From: Oscillospiraceae bacterium
GTDB lineage: Bacteria > Bacillota > Clostridia > Oscillospirales > Acutalibacteraceae
Reading direction: 5' to 3'
DNA length: 57,516 bases
Assembly (NCBI GenBank): GCA_015066365.1
Contig: SVON01000007.1
Span: 1 to 57,516, forward strand
The notes beneath the pieces were generated by a model. It was not told the origin of the DNA. It worked only from the letters and a program-made list of their open reading frames with translations, and ran no database searches. This document shows positions 35,145-42,116 of the stretch, piece by piece. A program made the translations under genes and the position numbers. Each line of letters opens with the position of its first letter. Position 1 is the first letter of the stretch.

Positions 35145-36347
35145 ATGCAATCCATCAAAAACATCTACAAAATCGGCTACGGTCCCTCCAGCTCTCACAC
35201 CATGGGCCCCTCCTATGCGGCAGAGGATTTCTTGGCCGCCCACGGGGATGCCGAACGGTTTGTGGTGACGCTGTACGGTTCTCTGGCCAAGACCGGTAAG
35301 GGTCACGGCACCGACCGAGCCATTCTGGACGTGTTGTCCAACTATGACACCGAGATTGTGTGGGACACCGAAACCCCCACCCCGGTACACCCCAACACGG
35401 TGGATTTCACCGCCTATAAATCCGACGGCGCAGTGTGTAGCTGCCGGTATTATTCCATCGGTGGCGGCGAGATCCGCCACGATTTCAGCGAAAACGTCCC
35501 GGCTCAGGAGGTGTACGTCCAGAACACCTTTGGTGAGATCGCCACCCTGTGTAAATCCCGCAACATCCGCCTGTCCGACTACGTATTCGAGCAGGAGGGA
35601 GCCAGCCTGAAGCCGTATCTGCTAAAGGTGTGGCACACGATGCAAAACGCCATCAACGAGGGGCTGTCCAAGACCGGCATTCTGCCCGGCGGGCTGGAGG
35701 TGGAGCGCAAAGCCCAATTCCTGTACAGCCAAAAGCACATCGACGAGAGCCCCCAAACCCGAGAAAACCGCTTGGTGTGCGCCTACGCCTTTGCGGTGAG
35801 CGAGCAGAACGCCGATTGCGGCATCATCGTCACCGCCCCCACCTGTGGCTCCTGCGGCATCGTGCCGGCGGTGCTCAAGTATATGCAGGACAAAAACCAT
35901 TTTTCGGACGAGGACATCCTGCGGGCTTTGGCCGTAGCCGGTTTGGTGGGCACCATCGTCGCTACCAACGCCTCCATCAGCGGTGCAGAGTGCGGTTGTC
36001 AGGCCGAGGTGGGCACCGCCTGCAGTATGGCGGCGGCGGCGCTGTGCGAATTGTTCGAGATGGGCATCGACCAGATCGAATACGCCGCCGAGGTGGCTAT
36101 GGAGCACCATCTGGGTCTGACCTGCGACCCGGTGTGCGGACTGGTGCAGATTCCCTGCATCGAGCGCAACGCCGTGGCGGCTATGCGGGCCATCAACGCC
36201 CTAAGTCTGGCCAACTTCCTCTACGGCAGCCGTAAGGTGTCCTTTGACTGCGTGGTGGAGACCATGTACCAGACCGGCAAAGACCTGTCCCACCTCTATC
36301 GGGAGACCTCGGAGGGCGGTCTGGCAAAGCTGTATTCCGCAACCTAA
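35145..36347 (+). CDS. sdaA: L-serine dehydratase (L-serine ammonia-lyase), iron-sulfur type, single chain
   Basis: This 400-residue enzyme deaminates L-serine to pyruvate and ammonia with an oxygen-sensitive 4Fe-4S cluster. The N-terminal beta domain has the signature IGYGPSSSHTMGPSYAAEDF (about residues 10-29). The alpha domain carries the cluster Cys candidates in PTCGSCGIVPA, GAECGCQAEVG and CDPVCGLVQIPCIERNA. Both domains are in one chain, unlike the two-subunit form common in other Clostridia. I chose the ATG at 35145: AGGTGA precedes it, and the promoter -10 box at 35105-35110 rules out the earlier in-frame starts. Product pyruvate could feed the PFL encoded elsewhere in the window. 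The YitT-type gene follows 26 bp later, likely in the same transcript. Confidence 0.94.
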   Translation: MQSIKNIYKIGYGPSSSHTMGPSYAAEDFLAAHGDAERFVVTLYGSLAKTGKGHGTDRAILDVLSNYDTEIVWDTETPTPVHPNTVDFTAYKSDGAVCSCRYYSIGGGEIRHDFSENVPAQEVYVQNTFGEIATLCKSRNIRLSDYVFEQEGASLKPYLLKVWHTMQNAINEGLSKTGILPGGLEVERKAQFLYSQKHIDESPQTRENRLVCAYAFAVSEQNADCGIIVTAPTCGSCGIVPAVLKYMQDKNHFSDEDILRALAVAGLVGTIVATNASISGAECGCQAEVGTACSMAAAALCELFEMGIDQIEYAAEVAMEHHLGLTCDPVCGLVQIPCIERNAVAAMRAINALSLANFLYGSRKVSFDCVVETMYQTGKDLSHLYRETSEGGLAKLYSAT

Positions 36348-36373
36348 AAAACAAACGGCAAGGGGCTGATTTT

Positions 36374-37246
36374 GTGAACAAAGCGAAATCTCTGCTTTCC
36401 TATGCGACAGTGGTGGCGATGGCGCTGCTGTTGGCGCTGAACTACCATGTCTTTATCGTGCAGAACGGGTTTGCCCCGGCAGGGCTCAACGGCATCGCCA
36501 CCATGATCCAGTATAAGACCGGATTCAGCATCAGCTATATGTCGTTGCTCATCAACCTGCCCCTCTCCCTATTCGCCTATTTTTTCGTACATCGCTCTTT
36601 TGCGCAAAAAACGCTGGTGTTCTCTCTGGCTTATTCTGTGTTTTTCTGGCTGTTTCAGCACACCGGACTGGAGCTTATCCAATACAACGCCCAGGGACAC
36701 GACACCATCTATCCGGTGATCATCAGCGGTGTGGTCAGCGGCGTAGTATACGGCATCTGCTTTCGTCTCAACGCCTCCACCGGCGGCACCGACGTGCTGT
36801 CCCGCTACATCACCACCGTCAAGCCCGGCACCGACTTTTTTGTGATGACCTTCGTGCTTAACGCGGTGGTGGCGGTGGCCTCGCTGTTCGTCTACGCCGA
36901 GGGCGGCGTGGACTACAAGCCGGCGGCGCTGTGCATCACCTACTGCTTTATCTCCAATTTTGTGGGCAACCAGATCCTCAAAGGCTCCAAAACCGCCTAC
37001 AAATTCACCATCATCACCACCCACCCGGAGGAGATCAGCCAGGACATCTTCCGCATTCTTCAGCACAGCGCCACCCGCATTCACGCGGTGGGCGGCTACT
37101 CCAAAGCGGAGAAAGAGGTGCTCCTGTGCGTGGTGAACAAGCACCAGTTGGTGGACTTTCAGGCCATTCTGGCCCGCTATCCGGACACCTTTTCCTTCTA
37201 CGAACTGGTGAACGAAACCTACGGCAATTTTGCCCGTGTGAAATAA
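36374..37246 (+). CDS. YitT family membrane protein (DUF2179 C-terminal domain)
   Basis: This 290-residue protein has about five N-terminal membrane helices followed by a soluble DUF2179 domain (about residues 210-290, from YKFTIITTHPEEISQDI to SFYELVNETYGNF). The segment NGFAPAGLNGIATMIQYKTGFSISYMSLLINLP and the later ASTGGTDVLSRYI are typical of the YitT family. Its transport or sensing role is not established in the family. The GTG at 36374 has AAGGGG at good spacing. It probably shares a transcript with sdaA and is followed by a terminator. An amino-acid-related role is suggested only by that proximity. Confidence 0.92.
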   Translation: MNKAKSLLSYATVVAMALLLALNYHVFIVQNGFAPAGLNGIATMIQYKTGFSISYMSLLINLPLSLFAYFFVHRSFAQKTLVFSLAYSVFFWLFQHTGLELIQYNAQGHDTIYPVIISGVVSGVVYGICFRLNASTGGTDVLSRYITTVKPGTDFFVMTFVLNAVVAVASLFVYAEGGVDYKPAALCITYCFISNFVGNQILKGSKTAYKFTIITTHPEEISQDIFRILQHSATRIHAVGGYSKAEKEVLLCVVNKHQLVDFQAILARYPDTFSFYELVNETYGNFARVK

Positions 37247-37250
37247 CAAA

Positions 37251-37290
37251 AAACAGGCTTGACCCCACCGGACAAGCCTGTTTCTTTTTC
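37251..37290 (+). terminator. Terminator after the YitT-family gene
   Basis: An 11-bp stem AAACAGGCTTG (37251-37261) with CAAGCCTGTTT (37273-37283), an 11-nt loop and a T-rich tail. Confidence 0.85.
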
Positions 37291-37292
37291 TA

Positions 37293-37321
37293 TTTACAGC
37301 ACCGGTTCCCCGTGGTATAAT
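37293..37321 (+). promoter_or_regulatory. Promoter of the lipase-like gene
   Basis: TTTACA (37293-37298), a 17-bp spacer and TATAAT (37316-37321), immediately after the preceding terminator. The predicted transcript starts about 37328, which excludes the upstream in-frame start codons and supports the TTG start at 37346. Confidence 0.8.
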
Positions 37322-37345
37322 AAACCGGAAAGTGAGGTGAGCGCA

Positions 37346-38674
37346 TTGAAAACACGGTTTCTGGCGGTAGCCGGACTATACGCGGTATTGCTGGGGGTGA
37401 TGACCAACAGCTTCCTGCTGATTGCCCGCTCCCCTGCCCTGCTGTTTATTCTGGCCCCGTTGTTTCTGGCCGTCAATCTGTTGGCGGGTCTCTCCGCCAC
37501 TGGCACCAAAAACAAGCGCTTTCGCCTCTGCCAGCACGGCACGATCCTGCTGTATTCCTACTACGTGTCGATGTTCGCCAGCGTGATCTTTACGCTACTG
37601 CTGCTGTTGGGGGTGATCCCCTGCAGCTACGGCCTGTTCGTGGGACATCTGGCGGTGTGCTTCGGCGTTCATTTCATCGTGTTTGTCAACAGCCTGCTGT
37701 GCGTGTATTTCACCTCGGTCCAGTTGGGGCTCAAATGGCGCATCGTGGCCGCTCTGCTGGGTCTTATCCCTCTCATCAACCAAGTGGTGCTGTTCTTCGT
37801 GCTGAAAATCGTCACCGAGGAGTGCCTGTTTGAGATCGAGCGAGAGGAACGCAATCTCCGCCGAAAAGAGGCCAAAGTGTGCGCCACCAAATACCCACTC
37901 TTGTTGGTACACGGGGTGTTTTTCCGGGACTCCAAAAACTTTAACTACTGGGGACGCATTCCGAAGGAGCTGGAGGCGAACGGAGCCGCCGTCTACTACG
38001 GCAACCACCACTCGGCGGCGTCGGTGGCCGACTGCGCCGCCGAACTGAAGGAGCGGATCTTGGCTATACTGGCCGAGACCGGTGCCGATAAGGTGAACAT
38101 CATCGCCCATTCCAAGGGCGGCTTAGACTGCCGGTATATGCTCTCCCACCTGGGGATGAGCGACCGGGTGGCCTCCCTTACCACCATCAACACCCCCCAT
38201 CGCGGGTGCCTGTTTGCCGACTATCTGCTGACCAAGACCCCGCATCTGGTCAAGGATAAGGTGGCCGCCACCTACAACGCGACGCTGAAAAAGCTGGGGG
38301 ATACCAACCCGGACTTTTTGGCCGCCGTCACCGACCTGACCGACAGCCGGGGGCGGGAGCTGGATGCCCAAATGCACACCCCCGACGGGGTATTCTGCCA
38401 AAGCGTGGGCTCGGTGATGCCCAAAGCCGCCGGTGGCACCTTCCCGATGAACTTCTCCTACCGGTTGGTGGACCATTTCAGCGGCATCAACGACGGTCTG
38501 GTGGATGAGCGGTCCTTTGTGTGGGGGGAGCGCTATACCCTGCTGCAGCCCACCGGCAAGCGGGGCATCTCCCACAGCGACGTCATCGACCTGAACCGGG
38601 AGAATATCCGCGGCTTTGACGTACGGGAGTTTTACGTCACGCTGGTCTGTGACCTAAAAGCACGGGGATTATAA
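37346..38674 (+). CDS. Membrane-anchored alpha/beta-hydrolase, triacylglycerol-lipase-like
   Basis: This 442-residue protein combines an N-terminal membrane domain of about five helices (residues about 5-155) with a cytoplasmic or juxtamembrane alpha/beta-hydrolase. The hydrolase begins at PLLLVHGVFFRDSKNFNYWG (oxyanion region, from about 184) and has the nucleophile elbow IIAHSKGGLDCRYML with Ser256, then SLTTINTPHRG, all typical of the bacterial triacylglycerol lipase/palmitoyl thioesterase-like group. A late His in HSDVIDL is a candidate triad member. Translation is placed at TTG 37346 because GAGGTGA precedes it and the -10 box lies at 37316-37321; a GTG at 37337 is less likely. It is monocistronic. 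Substrate and the job of the membrane part are unknown. Confidence 0.82.
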   Translation: MKTRFLAVAGLYAVLLGVMTNSFLLIARSPALLFILAPLFLAVNLLAGLSATGTKNKRFRLCQHGTILLYSYYVSMFASVIFTLLLLLGVIPCSYGLFVGHLAVCFGVHFIVFVNSLLCVYFTSVQLGLKWRIVAALLGLIPLINQVVLFFVLKIVTEECLFEIEREERNLRRKEAKVCATKYPLLLVHGVFFRDSKNFNYWGRIPKELEANGAAVYYGNHHSAASVADCAAELKERILAILAETGADKVNIIAHSKGGLDCRYMLSHLGMSDRVASLTTINTPHRGCLFADYLLTKTPHLVKDKVAATYNATLKKLGDTNPDFLAAVTDLTDSRGRELDAQMHTPDGVFCQSVGSVMPKAAGGTFPMNFSYRLVDHFSGINDGLVDERSFVWGERYTLLQPTGKRGISHSDVIDLNRENIRGFDVREFYVTLVCDLKARGL

Positions 38675-38675
38675 G

Positions 38676-38712
38676 AAAACAGGCGTGACCGTACCGGTCA
38701 CGCCTGTTTTTT
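38676..38712. terminator. Bidirectional terminator between the lipase-like gene and spoVAC
   Basis: A perfect 15-bp stem (38676-38690 with 38696-38710) with loop GTACC and a T tail on the plus side; the A run on the other side serves the convergent spoVAC transcript. Confidence 0.9.
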
Positions 38713-39154
38713 ACAGAGTTTGCCACAGCCAGTAAATCACCCCATACACCACACTCGCCACGGTGCCGTACACGATCACCGGGCCTGCGATGGTGAACAT
38801 CTTTGCCCCGACACCGAGCACATACCCCTCGGTCTTAAACTCGATGGCCGGTGACACCACCGCGTTGGCAAAGCCGGTGATGGGCACCAGCGTTCCCGCC
38901 CCGGCGCGCTTGGCCAGGTTGTCAAACACCTGCAACAGAGTCAGCACCGCCGCCAACAGGATCAACCCACAGGAGGCTAAGGTACGGGCGGTTTTCTGCT
39001 CCATCCCACTAAGCGTCATCCACTGATACAGTCCCTCCCCCAGGGTACACAAACTGCCGCCCACCATAAAGGCCCACAACCCGTTTTTTACCTTAGGGGA
39101 CCGGGGCACCGTCTGGTCGATCTGCCGCTGATACTGACTTTTTTTGGGGCTCAT
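38711..39154 (-). CDS. spoVAC: Stage V sporulation protein AC (SpoVAC)
   Basis: This 147-residue membrane protein is SpoVAC, a channel-like component that moves Ca-dipicolinate across the inner spore membrane; family work describes it as mechanosensitive. The N-terminal KNGLWAFMVGGSLCTLGEG and the highly conserved AGTLVPITGFANAVVSPAIEFKTEGYVLGVGAKMF region match the family closely (the second stretch runs from about residue 86 to 118). Four hydrophobic segments are visible. The ATG at 39154 has AAAGGGAG upstream. It stands alone here, while spoVAD is 36 kb away and no spoVAE is in the window, a split of the usual spoVA operon. Confidence 0.93.
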   Translation of the reverse strand: MSPKKSQYQRQIDQTVPRSPKVKNGLWAFMVGGSLCTLGEGLYQWMTLSGMEQKTARTLASCGLILLAAVLTLLQVFDNLAKRAGAGTLVPITGFANAVVSPAIEFKTEGYVLGVGAKMFTIAGPVIVYGTVASVVYGVIYWLWQTL

Positions 39155-39195
39155 TTCACCACTCCCTTTGACGCCAGTATGCCCAAAAAACGCAA

Positions 39196-39230
39196 AAAAA
39201 CGCCTGCAACCACACGTTGCAGGCGTTTTT
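39196..39230 (-). terminator. Terminator of the smaller GH38 gene
   Basis: A perfect 15-bp stem (39196-39210 with 39216-39230), loop CACAC, with a T tail on the minus strand, starting 3 bp past the mannosidase stop. Confidence 0.9.
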
Positions 39231-39232
39231 TA

Positions 39233-41899
39233 TTAAAATCTCACGTAGACGGTCTTGATCTGCCAGGCACCCACCGGCAGATCCACCCCGTTGTCGGTGA
39301 CCATCAGGGCTTCCGGGTGCTGCTCCTCCAGATTGGTAAGCGCCGCCCCCTGCGGAGTGCGGTCAAAGGCAAGTCGGGCAATCTCAAAGGTGTCGCTGAG
39401 GTTGTAGACGCGGAATACGATGCCCGCGTTATCCTCCGCCACCTTGACGGTGCTCAACAGGACGTTTTCGCCCTCCAGGCGGTAGAAGGAGTGCTCCTGC
39501 GTGGGGATCTCCTGCCAGGTGCGGTCGTCCCGGCACTTAACGCCGGCGGCAAAGGCATCCAACCGCCGCTGAATATCGGCATCCGTCTCCTGCGCCAGGG
39601 GCAGCAAGCCAAAGCGGTAGTTCCACTCGCCCTGCATCTGACCATCCACCGACACGTGGCCGCTGACCGCGGTGCCAAAGCAACGCAGCAGGGTCACCGC
39701 CAGCAAACCCTCTTCACCGGGAAAAGCGCCGATCTCGTGAAGTCCGCCCCCGCTGACGAAGGCCAGACCACGACTGCCCTGCCGCTTATAAGCAAAGCCG
39801 TTCATGGCCTTTTCGGTCTGCTCTTTCTCCTCCCAAGTCAACGAGGCGGGGTTGATCTCCACCTGGCGCTCCGCCACATAGAAAGCTTGGCTGGCACGAT
39901 AGGTGGGGGCGTTGACCCCGGTGGGCAGCATCAACCGCAGGCGGTGATCCTTGACGGAATTGGTCACCGTCATCTCGATCTCCACCATGGGCGAGGATTT
40001 GGTCAAACTCACGTTTGCGGTAATTGTAAGCGCTTCCAACTCTTCATTTCGGCGCAGATCAAAATTCCGCTCATGGAATTTTTGCATATCCTTAGGCAGG
40101 TGCATTTCTTTCACAATGGTAAAGGTGCACTTGGACTCGGCGTCACAAGAAACCGCCACACTCTTGGTGACGGCGGACAAGATAGCCCGGTCCGCTACGG
40201 GACGGGCGTGCATATAGCCGTCCCCCAGCTCGCCGTCATCCACAAAGGAAAGCTGCCGAGCATACACCTGACCGGTGCGTTTATCGGTGATGGTGAGGGT
40301 GCCGTCTGCCGGCTCCACCGTCAGTTTTACCAACGCGTTTTCGGCGGTGTACAGACCGGTGCGCAGACTACCGCTGGGACGGGTGGCCTGCCCCTCCACC
40401 GGCACCACACGGTATTCGGTGGTGCCACCGGGGGCCAAGTCCGCCTCAAACACGATGCGGTGGCGGTCGGCGCTCCCCTGCTCGCCACAGTGGACCCGCC
40501 CCTTGCCCCGGTTGATATTCACCACCTGATAGGGCACGGTTTGACCGTCCTTGTCCACCAGTCGGAACGCATTAATGGGCTCATACCCGAATGGCTCCGA
40601 CCACTTATGCTTCCACCGGCGGTCAAAGAACAGATCCACCGTCACGGTTTCTTTCCGGCGATAGGGCAAGGAATTAAACAGCGTCACCACCATATTTTCG
40701 CCGGGGGTATCCGCAAACCGGGATAGATTCTGCATCCCGTATTCTTCGATATTGTGGGTAATCTGCTCCACCTGGTCAAAGCGATAGTGCATATCCCGGT
40801 GGACAAAGTCCGGGGAACAGCCGCAGATGGAGTCGTGGGGGTGATTCTGAATGAGATAGCGGTAGGCCAACTCATAGAAATTCTTGCGGATGGGTTTTCG
40901 TCCGGTGAGCCGAGTTACCGCCGTCATAGGGCCGGCCCACTTCTCCATCTCGGTCTGGTAGACATCGTTGCGCCACTTGAGATCATACCGGCTGGACAGC
41001 ACGTTGGTCAGCAGGCGAGGAAAATTGCCCCGCTTCGGGTTGGTGGAGTTGAGCTCCCCCTTCACCACCGGCATCTTACCCCGGTACTGCGCCAACAGAG
41101 GCAGAATCCGGTCGGGGCTGGTGATCACCACCTGGATGCCGGGATACAGCCGTTCTAAGCGGTTTTTGGCATCGGTGAGGGTACGGGCGTGAAGCTCCTT
41201 GTGATCCTGACCGTCCACAAACAGCAGAATCGGAATGTCGGTGCGCTTTTTCTCCCCCTCAATAAACTTTTTGAGGTTCTCGTCCCGCTCCTCTTCGCTG
41301 GGCGGGTCACGCCACCAATCAAAGCAGTGGATCCGCACCCAAAACTCGCCGTAGCCGTACCAATCTGGGGTCTTGAACGTAGTCACCTGCGACCCGTCCG
41401 GGCTCTCCCACACAAAATGGGCGGGAGCCTTATCCTCGGTGATGCCGCGGCCCAGCAGAGCGCCCTCGCAGTCAAAGCCCTTGAAAATCTGGGGCATCTG
41501 GGCGGGATGACCGAAAATGTCGCACACGTAGCCGTAGCGCATGGGCTCAACGCCATAGGATTTGGCAATGGCGGTGCCCATCTGCAGGTTGCGGATGTGG
41601 CTCTCGCCGGAGGGCAGATACTCGTCCGGCATCACGTACCAGGGACCCACTTTGACGCGGCCCTCGCGCATCAGCTTCAGCAGCCGCTCCTTTTGATCGG
41701 GGGCGGCCTCAAAAAAGTCCTCCAACACGATGGTCTGACCGTCAAAGGTAAAGGTGCCGATCTGAGGATTTTGTTCCAGTTTGTCCATGGCATCCTCGGT
41801 CACGTTGACCAGCCGCCACCGAAACCCTTGGAACGGCTCGTACCATTCCCGATCCCAGTGGGTAGAGGACATCATCAATACGGTTAATTTATTATCCAT
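39233..41899 (-). CDS. Alpha-mannosidase-like glycoside hydrolase, GH38
   Basis: This 888-residue enzyme has the GH38 zinc-site motifs: His14 and Asp16 in SSTHWDREWY, the nucleophile Asp127 in YVCDIFGHPAQMPQIF and His355/Asp356 in NHPHDSICGCS. The GH38 catalytic N-terminal domain is followed by the helical and large beta-sandwich domains normal for the family. There is no signal peptide, so it acts in the cytoplasm on imported mannosides, probably removing alpha-linked mannose. The ATG at 41899 has GGAGG upstream. Its leader is filled by a 127-bp multi-hairpin element and no promoter is evident. It differs strongly from the larger GH38 at 44456-47548, so the two are not a recent duplication. 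A cre-like site lies inside the gene at 40025. Confidence 0.93.
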   Translation of the reverse strand: MDNKLTVLMMSSTHWDREWYEPFQGFRWRLVNVTEDAMDKLEQNPQIGTFTFDGQTIVLEDFFEAAPDQKERLLKLMREGRVKVGPWYVMPDEYLPSGESHIRNLQMGTAIAKSYGVEPMRYGYVCDIFGHPAQMPQIFKGFDCEGALLGRGITEDKAPAHFVWESPDGSQVTTFKTPDWYGYGEFWVRIHCFDWWRDPPSEEERDENLKKFIEGEKKRTDIPILLFVDGQDHKELHARTLTDAKNRLERLYPGIQVVITSPDRILPLLAQYRGKMPVVKGELNSTNPKRGNFPRLLTNVLSSRYDLKWRNDVYQTEMEKWAGPMTAVTRLTGRKPIRKNFYELAYRYLIQNHPHDSICGCSPDFVHRDMHYRFDQVEQITHNIEEYGMQNLSRFADTPGENMVVTLFNSLPYRRKETVTVDLFFDRRWKHKWSEPFGYEPINAFRLVDKDGQTVPYQVVNINRGKGRVHCGEQGSADRHRIVFEADLAPGGTTEYRVVPVEGQATRPSGSLRTGLYTAENALVKLTVEPADGTLTITDKRTGQVYARQLSFVDDGELGDGYMHARPVADRAILSAVTKSVAVSCDAESKCTFTIVKEMHLPKDMQKFHERNFDLRRNEELEALTITANVSLTKSSPMVEIEMTVTNSVKDHRLRLMLPTGVNAPTYRASQAFYVAERQVEINPASLTWEEKEQTEKAMNGFAYKRQGSRGLAFVSGGGLHEIGAFPGEEGLLAVTLLRCFGTAVSGHVSVDGQMQGEWNYRFGLLPLAQETDADIQRRLDAFAAGVKCRDDRTWQEIPTQEHSFYRLEGENVLLSTVKVAEDNAGIVFRVYNLSDTFEIARLAFDRTPQGAALTNLEEQHPEALMVTDNGVDLPVGAWQIKTVYVRF
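40025..40038. promoter_or_regulatory. Intragenic cre-like site in the GH38 gene
   Basis: The 14-mer TGTAAGCGCTTCCA fits the CcpA operator consensus TGWAANCGNTNWCA at all but one position. CcpA sites inside coding regions can block elongation. It could also be chance, as the codons read normally. Confidence 0.35.
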
Positions 41900-41932
41900 A
41901 CAAAACTTACCTCCATAGAATAGGCGACAAGC

Positions 41933-42059
41933 CTCCCTCGCCGAGGGTAGCGAAGCGACACGAGCGGCAATGAAGGACAGCCCGGTGGACTGTCAGAACC
42001 GCGCGTGGACCGAGCCGCAGCGAGACGGTGGCACGGCGTTTTAGCCGTGACGGAGGGAG
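41933..42059. repeat. 127-bp multi-hairpin element with inverted CTCCCTC/GAGGGAG ends
   Basis: The element begins CTCCCTCG and ends CGGAGGGAG, so its termini pair. It contains several internal hairpins, including CCTCG-CCGAGG, GACAG-CTGTC and CACGGC-GCCGTG. It fills the gap between the GH94 terminator and the smaller GH38 gene and has no coding capacity I can recognise. From memory, similar GC-rich intergenic blocks recur in gut Clostridia, which suggests a REP- or MITE-like mobile repeat. Only one copy is in this window. Confidence 0.5.
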
Positions 42060-42062
42060 TTC

Positions 42063-42098
42063 AAAAAAGCGGCAAACCCCAGGGATTTGCCGCTTTTT
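42063..42098 (-). terminator. Terminator of the GH38-GH94 operon
   Basis: A 13-bp stem (42064-42076 with 42086-42098) with a 9-nt loop and a six-T tail on the minus strand, about 20 bp past the GH94 stop. Confidence 0.88.
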
Positions 42099-42116
42099 CA
42101 TTGCGCTAAATTCGGA

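Noticed and set aside
41933-42059. A T-box, rRNA fragment or known riboswitch in the gap before the smaller GH38 gene
   Set aside because: No T-box sequence, no specifier loop and no aptamer consensus could be matched. Paired ends and internal hairpins fit a repeat element better.
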